64,000 nucleotides of DNA from JBCBGF01 sp038526915 (GTDB lineage: Bacteria > Pseudomonadota > Alphaproteobacteria > Rhodobacterales > Rhodobacteraceae): assembly GCA_038526915.1 (NCBI GenBank), contig JBCBGF010000003.1:62001-126000 (forward strand), written 5' to 3'. The stretch's first letter is position 1. Every line of letters begins with the position of its first letter. Under the pieces are notes generated by a model. It was not told the DNA's origin. It saw only the letters and a list, made by a program, of their open reading frames with translations, and made no database searches. Positions 10,600 to 19,424 of this stretch are shown one piece after another. Both the position numbers and the translations under genes were made by a program.

Positions 10600-11907
10600 T
10601 CATTCTGGCCCGAAAACCCGTTCAAAAATCGTGTCCACATGCTTGGTGTGGTACGAAATGTCGAATTTTTCATCAATGTCAGCCACGCTCAGCGCTGCTG
10701 TCACCTCCGGATCGCCCAGCAACTCTTCGCGGAAGTCTGCCCCGTCTTCCCAGACCTTCATCGCATTGCGCTGCACCAGGCGATAGGCATCCTCGCGGCT
10801 GACCCCGGCCTGCGTTAGCGCCAGAAGAACCCGCTGCGAGTGCACCAGCCCCCGAAATTTGTTCATATTGGCCAACATGTTGTCGGGGTAGATCACCAGC
10901 TTGTCGATCACGCTGGTCAGCCGCGCCAGCGCGAAATCCAGCGTCACGGTCGCATCCGGCCCGATATTCCGCTCGACCGAGCTGTGCGAGATATCGCGCT
11001 CGTGCCAGAGCGTGACATTCTCCATCGCAGGCACCACCGCCATCCGCACCAGCCGCGCGAGGCCCGTGAGGTTCTCGGTCAAAACCGGGTTGCGCTTATG
11101 CGGCATCGCGCTGGAGCCCTTTTGGCCTTTTGAGAAAAACTCCTCCGCCTCAAGCACTTCTGTGCGCTGCATATGGCGGATTTCTGTCGCGATGTTCTCT
11201 ATCGAACTGGCCACGACCCCGAGGGCGGCAAAAAACGCCGCATGCCGGTCACGCGGGATCACCTGCGTGCTGATAGGTTCCGGCACCAAGCCCAGCTTGT
11301 CACAGACATGCGCCTCGACCGCGGGGTCGATATTGGCAAACGTGCCCACCGCGCCCGAAATCGCCCCTGTCGCCACCTCGGCCCGCGCATCGCGCAGGCG
11401 GCTCAGGTTGCGGTCCATCTCGGCATAGAAACGGGCGAAGGTCAGGCCCATGGTCGTGGGTTCGGCGTGGATACCGTGCGACCGCCCGATCCGGATCGTC
11501 AGCTTATGCTCCACCGCGCGCCGCTTCAGCGCCGCCAAAAGCGCCTCCACATCCGCGATCAAGATATCCGCTGCCCGCACCAACTGGACATTAAAGGTTG
11601 TGTCCAGAACGTCCGACGAGGTCATTCCCTGATGCACAAACCGCGCCTCATCATTGCCAATGATTTCAGCCAGATGCGTCAGAAAGGCGATGACGTCATG
11701 CTTAGTGACCGCCTCGATCTCATCAATCCGGGCCACGTCAAATTCGACATCGCGCGCCTTCCACACCGCTTCCGCATTCTCACGCGGGATCACCCCAAGA
11801 TCGGCCTGCGCGTCACAGGCATGGGCCTCGATCTCATACCAGATGCGGAATTTCGTCTCGGGCGACCAGATGGCCACCATCTCGGGGCGGGAATAGCGGG
11901 GGATCAT
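10600..11907 (-). CDS. purB: Adenylosuccinate lyase
   Basis: Purine biosynthesis enzyme that cleaves SAICAR and adenylosuccinate, releasing fumarate. The fumarase-superfamily signature GSSAMPHKRNP is present, as are the catalytic-histidine segment RSHGIHAEPTTMG and the substrate segment QGMTSSDVLDTT. Starting at the ATG at 11907 (MIPRYSRPEM) gives 435 residues, close to the Bacillus-type enzyme; upstream in-frame starts add only low-complexity sequence. Confidence 0.96.
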   Translation of the reverse strand: MIPRYSRPEMVAIWSPETKFRIWYEIEAHACDAQADLGVIPRENAEAVWKARDVEFDVARIDEIEAVTKHDVIAFLTHLAEIIGNDEARFVHQGMTSSDVLDTTFNVQLVRAADILIADVEALLAALKRRAVEHKLTIRIGRSHGIHAEPTTMGLTFARFYAEMDRNLSRLRDARAEVATGAISGAVGTFANIDPAVEAHVCDKLGLVPEPISTQVIPRDRHAAFFAALGVVASSIENIATEIRHMQRTEVLEAEEFFSKGQKGSSAMPHKRNPVLTENLTGLARLVRMAVVPAMENVTLWHERDISHSSVERNIGPDATVTLDFALARLTSVIDKLVIYPDNMLANMNKFRGLVHSQRVLLALTQAGVSREDAYRLVQRNAMKVWEDGADFREELLGDPEVTAALSVADIDEKFDISYHTKHVDTIFERVFGPE

Positions 11908-11984
11908 AAGCGCACTTTCGCGGGTTGTGGGGCAGCGTGGCGCGGTCATAAACTGACGCGCAGGGGCCGACAAGGAGGGCGCGT

Positions 11985-12332
11985 GTGAGGCAATTGGTGG
12001 CAGGGTTGGTGATGCTGGCGGCAAGCGCTGCGGGTGCCGAAGACTGGCGCACACTGGCCGGTGAAGAGGTCACCATCGCGCTGACCGAACGCGAGGTGAT
12101 CTATGACCTCGAGTTCGACGTGAGCCAAACCTTCTATGCCTCGGGCCGCACCAAATACACCTTCGGCAATCCCCGCTGGGGCTGGTGGGAGGTGCGCGGT
12201 GATGCCTATTGCAGCCTCTGGCCCCCCTCAGACGAATGGGAGTGTTACGGCGTTGCTTTGTCCCCAGATGGTGCGTCTGTGCGCTTCATCGGCGCGGCAG
12301 GGGACGTGACCGACGGGGTCTATGCGGAGTGA
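11985..12332 (+). CDS. Small secreted protein, unrecognised
   Basis: 115 residues, GTG start at 11985 with a strong ribosome site (AAGGAGGG) just upstream, which fixes the start. Residues 1-18 form a signal peptide ending in SAAGA. The mature part contains the paired-cysteine segment GDAYCSLWPPSDEWECYGV. No named domain recognised; the pattern suggests a small disulfide-bonded periplasmic protein. Its stop overlaps the next gene's GTG start (GTGA), so the two are probably coupled. Confidence 0.65.
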   Translation: MRQLVAGLVMLAASAAGAEDWRTLAGEEVTIALTEREVIYDLEFDVSQTFYASGRTKYTFGNPRWGWWEVRGDAYCSLWPPSDEWECYGVALSPDGASVRFIGAAGDVTDGVYAE

Positions 12333-12754
12333 GCTTGCCGTCCGATCTGATGGATTTTGCAGGGATTTGGCGGATCCATCGTGAGATTGACTTTACCGAT
12401 CGCGACACCCATGCCCGGTTTCTGGGCGAGGCCTCGCTAACCCCGCATGGCACCGGCCTGATCTACTCGGAAACAGGTGAGTTGCGCCTGGGCCAGGCGC
12501 CACCCATGCGGGCTGAGCGGCGGTATCTGTGGGAACCAAGCGACACCGGCGGGATCGCCACCTTCTTCGACGATGGCCGCCCGTTTCATGTCTTCACACT
12601 GAATGCGGCGTCCCAAGCCACCCATAAATGTCCGCCCGACACCTACCGCGTCGCCTATGCCTTCCACGACTGGCCCGCCTGGACCGCGACATGGGCCGTG
12701 ACCGGGCCAAAGAAGGCCTATACCATGGTGTCGCTTTACACCCGCCCGGCCTGA
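12329..12754 (+). CDS. DUF6314-like protein
   Basis: About 141 residues. The N-terminal pattern MDFAGIWRIHREIDF, the middle YLWEPSDTGGIATFFDDGRPF and the ending SLYTRPA resemble the DUF6314 family of small lipocalin-like proteins; that assignment is from memory of the pattern. The GTG at 12329 gives a 4-base GTGA overlap with the preceding stop; an internal ATG at 12350 is the alternative start. Function unknown. Confidence 0.6.
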   Translation: MSLPSDLMDFAGIWRIHREIDFTDRDTHARFLGEASLTPHGTGLIYSETGELRLGQAPPMRAERRYLWEPSDTGGIATFFDDGRPFHVFTLNAASQATHKCPPDTYRVAYAFHDWPAWTATWAVTGPKKAYTMVSLYTRPA

Positions 12755-12825
12755 TCGCGCTTGCAGCAATCGGGGCGCTGGTGCAGAAACAGGCCAAACG
12801 AGGGAATGATACGGAGGTGCCAGGA

Positions 12826-13425
12826 ATGAGCACGACATTGACCGACAAGGTCCTGACCGAAGCCTTTGGCCCGACCGAGGGCACGGCCCTGCGCCTCAAG
12901 CAGGCCGCACTGGTCGTGCTGGGCATCGCGGCGCTGGCGATTTTCGCCAAGATCAAGGTGCATGTCGGGCCAGTTCCGATCACCATGGGCACCTTTGCAG
13001 TCCTGACGATCGGAGCTGCATATGGTCCGCGGCTGGGCCTGACAACGATCCTGGGCTACCTGATCATTGGGGCGCTGGGCTTTGATGTCTTTGCCAGTTC
13101 ATCGGCCGAAGCCTACGGGTTGACCTACATGATGGGCAGCACCGGCGGCTATCTCGTGGGCTATGTGCTCGCAACGCTGGCGCTGGGATGGGCCGCGCGG
13201 GCAGGTTGGGACCGGTCGATCCTTTGGATGGCGGCGGCGATGCTTATCGGCAACGCACTCATCTATGTGCCCGGTCTTCTCTGGCTAGGCCAGCTTTATG
13301 GTTGGGATCAGCCAATCCTAGCTTGGGGTTTGACGCCGTTCCTTGCTGCTGACGCGATCAAACTAGTGCTCGCTGCGCTTCTGGTGCCTGCAGTGTGGAA
13401 ACTGGTGGGCGACGCGCGCAGCTAA
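12826..13425 (+). CDS. bioY: BioY biotin transporter S component
   Basis: Substrate-binding membrane subunit of an ECF-type biotin importer. 199 residues with about six membrane spans. The family motif is seen in VGPVPITMGTFAVL and the glycine-rich segment TYMMGSTGGYLVGYVLA. The ATG at 12826 has GGAGG about nine bases upstream. No bioM or bioN lies beside it, so it either works alone, as some BioY proteins do, or with a shared energising module elsewhere. A strong terminator follows. Confidence 0.92.
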   Translation: MSTTLTDKVLTEAFGPTEGTALRLKQAALVVLGIAALAIFAKIKVHVGPVPITMGTFAVLTIGAAYGPRLGLTTILGYLIIGALGFDVFASSSAEAYGLTYMMGSTGGYLVGYVLATLALGWAARAGWDRSILWMAAAMLIGNALIYVPGLLWLGQLYGWDQPILAWGLTPFLAADAIKLVLAALLVPAVWKLVGDARS

Positions 13426-13453
13426 CCCTACGAGCGGTTTGAGACGTGAGAAG

Positions 13454-13480
13454 GCGCAGCCCACGGGCTGCGCTTTTTTT
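13454..13480 (+). terminator. Rho-independent terminator after bioY
   Basis: GCGCAGCC-CACG-GGCTGCGC followed directly by seven T residues. A perfect 8-bp stem with a 4-nt loop, about 29 bp after the bioY stop. Confidence 0.9.
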
Positions 13481-13518
13481 CATGCCTCCGGCGGGCGTAC
13501 TTTCGACAAGAAGAAGCG

Positions 13519-14739
13519 TCAGGCCGGTTCGGCCAGCAGGGTCTCAATCGTGCTGGTCTGCTCTAGCGTGCGATGCACAGGGCATTTGTCGGCAATCTCT
13601 AACAGACGCTGGCGCTGTTCGTCATCGAGCGCGCCCTTCAGATGGATTTCACGCCGGAACGTATCAACCTTCTTGGTCCCGCCATTTTCGGCATCCTGCG
13701 CATGGACCTTGTCGTGGGTCACATCCACCCAGATGTGATCGAGGGGCCAACCCTTGCGACGCGCATACATCCGCACCGTCATCGAGGTGCAGGCCCCAAG
13801 CCCGGCGGCGAGGAACCCGTAAGGCGACATCCCCTTGTTCGTGCCGCCATAGGCCAGCGGTTCGTCGGCCAGCGCGTGGTGATGCGGGCCAGCGTTCACA
13901 TCCTGCAAAAACCCCTCGGCATCCGCCTCGCTCACCCGCACCACGCCTTCAGGCGCGCCGATGGGCGGGGCAGGGGGGCGCAGGTCAAGGTAGCGCCCGA
14001 CCCAGGCTGCGATCACCTCGGCGGCGTATTCGGCATCCTCGGCCCCTGTGATCAGATGATCGGCATCGTCCAGTGTGACAAAGCTCTTGGGGTGTTTCGC
14101 CTGCACGAAGATCTGCGTCGCATTCTCAATACCCACCACGGCATCGCGCGGGGCATGCAGGACCAATAGCGCGCGTTTGAGATCCTTGATCGCAGGGGCA
14201 AGGTTCTCGGCGGAGACATCATCGACAAACTCGCGCCGGATGCGGAAGGGGCGCCCGCCCAGGTTCACCTCGGCCGAGCCGTCATTGACGATGGTACCCA
14301 GCGCAGTACCGAAGTTGTGGGTGACATGTTCGGGATCAAAGGGCGCCCCGATGGTGACCACCGCCTTCGTACTGGCGATCTGCGCCGCTGCCCGCAGCAC
14401 CGCCGCCCCGCCCAGCGAATGCCCGATCAACAGGCCCGGCGCCATCCCGCGCCCGTCAAGATAGCCCGCCGCCGCTACCAGATCGGCGACATTGGAGGTA
14501 AATGTCGTATTCTCGAACTCCCCGCCCGAATGCCCCAGACCGGTGAAATCGAACCGCAACACCGCGATCCCCATCGCCGCCAGCCGGCCTGCGATCCGCC
14601 GCGCGGCCGGGATATCCTTGGAACAGGTAAAGCAGTGCGCAAACAGCGCTGTGGCCAAGTGCGGGCCCTCGGGCAGATCAAGCCGCGCGGCCAGTTCGTG
14701 GCCGCCGTGGCCGGTAAAGGTGATCCGTTCTGTGGGCAT
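13519..14739 (-). CDS. Alpha/beta-hydrolase and OsmC fusion protein
   Basis: 406 residues with two domains. Residues about 1-245 form an alpha/beta hydrolase: oxyanion region FAHCFTCSKD, nucleophile elbow GHSLGG, acid segment APRDAVVG, and histidine in DADHLIT. Residues about 265-406 form an OsmC/Ohr-type domain with its two conserved cysteines in GACTSMTVRMYA and DKCPVHRTL. OsmC proteins reduce organic hydroperoxides. The fused arrangement is known in proteobacteria, but its physiological substrate is not established. Confidence 0.88.
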   Translation of the reverse strand: MPTERITFTGHGGHELAARLDLPEGPHLATALFAHCFTCSKDIPAARRIAGRLAAMGIAVLRFDFTGLGHSGGEFENTTFTSNVADLVAAAGYLDGRGMAPGLLIGHSLGGAAVLRAAAQIASTKAVVTIGAPFDPEHVTHNFGTALGTIVNDGSAEVNLGGRPFRIRREFVDDVSAENLAPAIKDLKRALLVLHAPRDAVVGIENATQIFVQAKHPKSFVTLDDADHLITGAEDAEYAAEVIAAWVGRYLDLRPPAPPIGAPEGVVRVSEADAEGFLQDVNAGPHHHALADEPLAYGGTNKGMSPYGFLAAGLGACTSMTVRMYARRKGWPLDHIWVDVTHDKVHAQDAENGGTKKVDTFRREIHLKGALDDEQRQRLLEIADKCPVHRTLEQTSTIETLLAEPA

Positions 14740-14909
14740 GGGCGGCAGCGTCCTTGGGCGTCATGGGTCAGGTTTTAACACTGGGTGTCGCCCCTCTGGC
14801 TTACAAGCCGGTGAAACCAACCGTCACGCCAAGGTGACGCCGTGTTACAGTCCTGACTGCAACCCTGCGGGATTTCACGCTATACCAGGGGTGGGGACAG
14901 GTCGCGATC

Positions 14910-15842
14910 ATGGGCCGGGGGCAGGCAATGCGACGGGCGATACGACGATTCTTGACGCTGATTCTAGCCGTGGTGGCCCTTGCCCTGATCGGCGGATTTC
15001 TGGGCAAGGTGCATCCCGCGGGCGACAGCCTGGCGGTTTTCCGCGGGGTCCTGACGGCGACCGCGCTGGTTTTGGCCATCCTATTGGTTTGGGCGCGGGG
15101 CACCTATCGGGCCATGGTGTCGTTGATCCTCGGCGTGGCTGGCCTGGCTACGCTATTGCCGCATTGGGTGGCGGCCACGGCCCCGGCCCAGCCCCCCGGC
15201 GGCACCTATGCGCTCTATCAGAAAAACCTGTCCTTCCGCGCCCGCGATCCCGCGCAGATCCTGGTCGATCTCCGCCGCACGGATCCGCATTTCATCACGC
15301 TGCAGGAGGTGACCGAAGACAACCGCGCGATCCTAGACGATCTGCCCCCCAACTACCTGACCCGCATCTGGTGTCCGTTCAATGCGGTGGGCGGCGTGGC
15401 CATCGCCTCGGTCTTTCCGCCAGTACCGGGCAGCGAGCTGTGCCTCGATGGGTTCGGGATGGCCGCCGTCACGGTCGAGACGCTGGATGGCCCGATGCGC
15501 GTCACCTCGCTCCACCTGCACTGGCCCTGGCCGCGGGGGCAGCAGGATCAACTTGAGGTCTTGCTGCCCTATCTTGAGCATGAAGGCGTGCCGATGCTGA
15601 TCGGCGGTGATTTCAACATGGTGCGGTGGAGCGCGACGCTGAACCGGATCACCACGGCCAGCGGGACCGCGCCGGTGGGCACGTCAATGGTCACCCTGCC
15701 GGTCAGTGATCTGCCCTTTGGTGGGCTGGCGATTGACCATGTGTTGGCGCCTGGCGGCGGCACATTGCAACGGCGCCCCCTGATCGGATCCGATCACTAC
15801 GGCCTTCTGGCCCGCTTCGCGCGATCTACGCCGCGCCCATGA
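14910..15842 (+). CDS. Endonuclease/exonuclease/phosphatase-family membrane protein
   Basis: 310 residues. Three hydrophobic N-terminal spans (about residues 14-33, 44-61 and 68-85) are followed by an EEP catalytic domain. The metal-binding glutamate lies in LQEVTED, the histidine in LHLHWPW, then GGDFNMV and the terminal SDHYGLLA complete the fold. Likely a membrane-anchored phosphodiesterase or phosphatase facing the periplasm. Start at 14910 or 14928. Its end overlaps the convergent dddP gene by 17 bp. Confidence 0.82.
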   Translation: MGRGQAMRRAIRRFLTLILAVVALALIGGFLGKVHPAGDSLAVFRGVLTATALVLAILLVWARGTYRAMVSLILGVAGLATLLPHWVAATAPAQPPGGTYALYQKNLSFRARDPAQILVDLRRTDPHFITLQEVTEDNRAILDDLPPNYLTRIWCPFNAVGGVAIASVFPPVPGSELCLDGFGMAAVTVETLDGPMRVTSLHLHWPWPRGQQDQLEVLLPYLEHEGVPMLIGGDFNMVRWSATLNRITTASGTAPVGTSMVTLPVSDLPFGGLAIDHVLAPGGGTLQRRPLIGSDHYGLLARFARSTPRP

Positions 15843-17154
15843 GGGCTGCGTCAAACGGGTATTTCGTCAGGTTCTCATACCCATCCTCGGTAATCAGCAC
15901 CTGATCTTCCAGCTTGATCGAGAAATCCCCACCCTCTGGGCTGACGAGCGCCTCGGCGCACAGAACCATCCCCGGCTCCAGCGCGTGATCCCAGGCCCCT
16001 TCGTGGTAGTGATCGGGATAATCCACATGCGGCCACTCATCACAGAGGCCCACCCCGTGGAATTTGCAGGAATATTTCTGCTTCCAGTACTGATCCTCCA
16101 ACTGGTGCCCGTTATGCACCAGCTCGTGGATCGTCACGCCGGGTTTCAGCATCTCCATATTCTGCATGATGTGGTCGTGGGCATGCCGCATGGCATAGAT
16201 CATCGCGTTCGTGGGCCGGCCATCGCCCACCCACCAGGTGCGCGAGATATCCACGCAGATCCCGTAGGACCCGATCAAATCGGTATCAAAGGCCACGATT
16301 TCATTGTTCTGGATGATCCGTGCGCCTGATTCCTGAAACCACGGGTTCGTGCGCGGCCCCGAGGCCAAAAGCCGTGTCTCGATCCATTCACCGCCACGTT
16401 TGATGTTCTCGGCATGGAGAACCGCCCAGACCTCATCTTCGCTCAGCCCCGGCTGACAGGCCTCTTCCATCACATACATCGCCGCCTCGCAGGCGTGGCT
16501 GGCACAGCGCATGGCCAGGATCTCATCCGGCCCCTTGATCGACCGCGCGCGTTCCGTGACCTCCTCACCATCGCTGACTTCAAAACCGGCGGCATCTAGC
16601 GCGCGCAGGCCCACCGGCATGATCTTGTCCACCGCGATCCGTCGGTTCTCGCCCGCATGGGCGCGCACAATCTCATCGATCTGGCCAACAAGTTCGCGCG
16701 CCGCCGCTTCGCCCCGGTCACCCACCGAGAAATAGAACAGCGACGCGCCTGACCGTACTTCACGGACCAGCGGGTTGTGATCGGCCAAAAACGGCGCGTT
16801 CTTGTACTCGAACAGCACCATGTACCCATCGGCACAGAGCAGGCACGCGCGGAACGGATTGTGGGTGTTCCAAAGCTGCATGTTCGTACAGTCGGTGGCG
16901 TAGCGGATGTTCAGGGGATCGGTCATCAAAAGCGCGCCAAGCCCCCGATCCACCACGTGTTGCGTCAACCGCTCCCAACGAAACCGCCGCATGGCCTGCA
17001 GATCGGGCAGGGCGAGGCCCGCCTCTTCCCATTCGCGGTAGGCCAGCAGCGTCGGGCCAATCTCGACCCGGTCGGCATCGTTCGGCGTGTTGTCCCCCAG
17101 ACGGTCGCCTTGGGCGGGATCAATCTTGCGGCGGTCGCGGTAATGCGTGTTCAT
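15826..17154 (-). CDS. dddP: DMSP lyase DddP
   Basis: Cleaves the marine osmolyte dimethylsulfoniopropionate to dimethyl sulfide and acrylate. The 442-residue protein has the creatinase/M24-peptidase fold typical of DddP. The metal-site residues described for Ruegeria lacuscaerulensis DddP (D295, D297, D307, H371, E406, E421, from memory) fall here at D290, D292, D302, H366, E401 and E416, a constant offset of five. They are seen in AFDTDLIG, CVDISRTWWVG, FHGVGLCDEWP, CAEALVSPEGG and KLEDQVLI. The N-terminus (KIDPAQGDRLGDNTPNDADR) also matches DddP as remembered. Divergent from the DUF3445 gene, with a palindrome between them. Confidence 0.93.
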   Translation of the reverse strand: MNTHYRDRRKIDPAQGDRLGDNTPNDADRVEIGPTLLAYREWEEAGLALPDLQAMRRFRWERLTQHVVDRGLGALLMTDPLNIRYATDCTNMQLWNTHNPFRACLLCADGYMVLFEYKNAPFLADHNPLVREVRSGASLFYFSVGDRGEAAARELVGQIDEIVRAHAGENRRIAVDKIMPVGLRALDAAGFEVSDGEEVTERARSIKGPDEILAMRCASHACEAAMYVMEEACQPGLSEDEVWAVLHAENIKRGGEWIETRLLASGPRTNPWFQESGARIIQNNEIVAFDTDLIGSYGICVDISRTWWVGDGRPTNAMIYAMRHAHDHIMQNMEMLKPGVTIHELVHNGHQLEDQYWKQKYSCKFHGVGLCDEWPHVDYPDHYHEGAWDHALEPGMVLCAEALVSPEGGDFSIKLEDQVLITEDGYENLTKYPFDAALMGAA

Positions 17155-17219
17155 GGCACGGGTCCTTGGCTCCTACACCCAGAGTTCCCGCGGATTTCAC
17201 CTGCCGCCTGTCCATTTCC

Positions 17220-17235
17220 GACACGACGTCATGTC
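17220..17235. promoter_or_regulatory. 16-bp palindrome between dddP and the DUF3445 gene
   Basis: GACA-C-GACGTC-A-TGTC is a near-perfect palindrome with two mismatched positions. It sits 65 bp from the dddP start and 44 bp from the DUF3445 start, a position suited to a regulator binding both promoters. No regulator gene is adjacent. Confidence 0.45.
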
Positions 17236-17279
17236 GCTTTTGCCTATCGGCCAAGTCTGAGAGCGCTAAGGTTGCCGCG

Positions 17280-18071
17280 ATGACGCCCGTTCTGCATCCC
17301 AGTCTTCCCTACGCCGTCTGGACCGACCCCGCGATGTGGCGCCTGCCCGGTGTCGCGCCCGCAGAAGCTGACGACTGGCTGCAGGTTGACGCGGCCTATG
17401 CCGGACAGATGGCCTTGCGCGATGCATTGATCCGGGACCGGGCGCAGAGCGTCTTGGCGATGCAAGAAAGCGCGCGTCCCGCTGTGCAGGAGACATTGCT
17501 AGAGGCGCTCGCCTGGGCCGACCGCCACGGCGGATACCGGATCGGCGCGACCCAGGTTACCCCCCCCGATGGGGTAACGATCCACCCCGATCCCGCAACC
17601 CCGCTGGTGACCCTGGGCCGCCTCTTCCAACAGGATATCTGCGTTATGGAACGTCGCGGCGACCAACATGTCCTGACCGCCGCCGCGTTGTGCTTTCCGG
17701 CAAGCTGGACGCTCGCGGAAAAGATCGGCAAGCCGCTCACAGCCATCCACCGCCCCGTCGCTGAGTATGACGCCGACCTCGCCCGCCGGGTCCAACGCCT
17801 CTTCGACGCGATCCGCGTGGACCGCCCGCTCTGGCGCGCAAACGCGCTGCTCTACGGCGATCCCGCGCTCTACCAACCCAAGGCCGAAGGCGTGATCCGC
17901 CGTGATCGAGGGCCCGAGGCGCGGTATCTGAGATCTGAAAAACAGGTGCTTAAACGCTTACCCCGCACCGGTGCGGTCATCTTCAGCATCCACACCTGGG
18001 TGGTGGCGCGTGAGGCGCTGACGCCCGCGCAATCAGAAGGCCTCTCCGTTGCGCGCGTGGGGAGAGTGTGA
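17280..18071 (+). CDS. DUF3445 haem-dependent oxidative N-demethylase-like protein
   Basis: 263 residues from the ATG at 17280 (MTPVLHPSLPYAVW). The DUF3445 pattern is clear at the C-terminus: RYLRSEKQVLKRLPRTGAVI followed by FSIHTWVV, with FPASWTLAEKIGKPL and the IHRPV segment before it. The founding members are haem-containing oxidative N-demethylases acting on methylated amines; the same domain is in the dimethylamine monooxygenase of roseobacters. The partner reductase genes of such systems are not adjacent here, so the substrate is open. Confidence 0.82.
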   Translation: MTPVLHPSLPYAVWTDPAMWRLPGVAPAEADDWLQVDAAYAGQMALRDALIRDRAQSVLAMQESARPAVQETLLEALAWADRHGGYRIGATQVTPPDGVTIHPDPATPLVTLGRLFQQDICVMERRGDQHVLTAAALCFPASWTLAEKIGKPLTAIHRPVAEYDADLARRVQRLFDAIRVDRPLWRANALLYGDPALYQPKAEGVIRRDRGPEARYLRSEKQVLKRLPRTGAVIFSIHTWVVAREALTPAQSEGLSVARVGRV

Positions 18072-18154
18072 GGGGGAAGACCGCTCTTCAATGCAATGGT
18101 GCGTTCCCTCCCACAGGGATAGTCTGATCCTGCGCGATAGGGACCGGATCCGTC

Positions 18155-19330
18155 ATGAACCACGACATTGCAATCATCGGCGGCGGCATCATGGGCTCCG
18201 CCGCGGCCTACTTCCTCGCGCGCTCCGGCCGCGCCGGCTCGGTCTGCGTGATCGAGCCCGATCCAAGCTACGTTCATGCCACAACCCCGCAAGGCGCAGG
18301 CGGGGTCCGGCAGCAGTTCAGCGTCGCTGAAAACATCGAGATGTCCCGCTTCAGCCTGGCGTTTTACAAAGGCCTCTATGCTGAAATGCACGACATCCCC
18401 GATCTGCCCGACCTGAACTTTCGCGAGCAGGGGTATCTCTTCCTCGTCACCGCAGACGGCGCCGACACCCTGCGCGAGAACCAGGCCGTGCAAACCGCAC
18501 TCGGCGTGCAGGCCGATCTGATGGACTATGCCGAAGTACGCCGCCGCTTCCCCTCGATCGAACGGGACGACATCGCCCTGGGCTGCCACACCCCCGATGA
18601 CGGCTGGATCGACCCCAATGCAGGCCTCTGGTGCTTCCGCCGCGCAGCCGAGCATCTGGGCGTCCAGTACGTGAAGGCCCGCGTGACCGATATTGCCACC
18701 GACGACACCAAAGTGCGCCATCTGCACCTCGACACGGGGCAAACACTCGCAGCCGATCTCTTCATCAACACCGCAGGCCCCTGGGCCGCCCACATCGCCG
18801 CGATGACAGGGGCCACACTTCCCATTGAGCCCATGTGCCGGGTCCAACACTTCTGGAAATGCCCGCACGACATAGAGCCCCTCCCGCTCGTCAAAGACGA
18901 AAGCGGCATGTTCTTTCGCCCCGAAGGCGACGGGTTCGCCGGCGGACGCCCCAGCTTCGATATCGCGCCGGGGTTTGTCGACGACATCTATTCAGGGTTC
19001 TTCGCCAACTACTTCGAAGACACCGTCTGGCCGCTCATGGCCGCGCTGGTGCCAAAGTTCGAAACGCTCAAGCTCCAGCGCAGCTGGTTTGGCCATTACG
19101 CGCAGAACGTGCTGGACGGGAACATGATCATCGGCCGGTATTCCCCGGGCCACGACAACCTTCTCACCGCCTGCGGATTTTCCGGCCATGGGATCATGCA
19201 CGCGCCAGCGGTTGGGCGAGCCTTGTCGGAACTGGTGCTGGATGGGCGCTACCAGACGATCGACCTGACGCGCCTGGAGTTTGATCGGGTGCTGAGAGAT
19301 GCGCCGCTGCACGAGGTTGGTATCAAGTAG
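18155..19330 (+). CDS. FAD-dependent oxidoreductase, DAO family
   Basis: 391 residues of the D-amino-acid/sarcosine oxidase-like family. The dinucleotide-binding motif IIGGGIMGSAAAYFLAR is at the N-terminus, followed by TTPQGAGGVRQQFS (a flavin-site segment in this group). The C-terminal second FAD segment is CGFSGHGIMHAPAVGRALSE. Such enzymes oxidise secondary or primary amines or amino acids. It lies 84 bp after the DUF3445 gene on the same strand, which would fit methylated-amine metabolism, but that link is inference. Confidence 0.85.
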   Translation: MNHDIAIIGGGIMGSAAAYFLARSGRAGSVCVIEPDPSYVHATTPQGAGGVRQQFSVAENIEMSRFSLAFYKGLYAEMHDIPDLPDLNFREQGYLFLVTADGADTLRENQAVQTALGVQADLMDYAEVRRRFPSIERDDIALGCHTPDDGWIDPNAGLWCFRRAAEHLGVQYVKARVTDIATDDTKVRHLHLDTGQTLAADLFINTAGPWAAHIAAMTGATLPIEPMCRVQHFWKCPHDIEPLPLVKDESGMFFRPEGDGFAGGRPSFDIAPGFVDDIYSGFFANYFEDTVWPLMAALVPKFETLKLQRSWFGHYAQNVLDGNMIIGRYSPGHDNLLTACGFSGHGIMHAPAVGRALSELVLDGRYQTIDLTRLEFDRVLRDAPLHEVGIK

Positions 19331-19424
19331 CGCACAGCATGGAATCGGTAACCTAGTCAGACGGCATCTCAGACGAAAAACTAACCGTTGGCTTTTCGTC
19401 CGTGTCGTCGCAGCATCCCCACCC

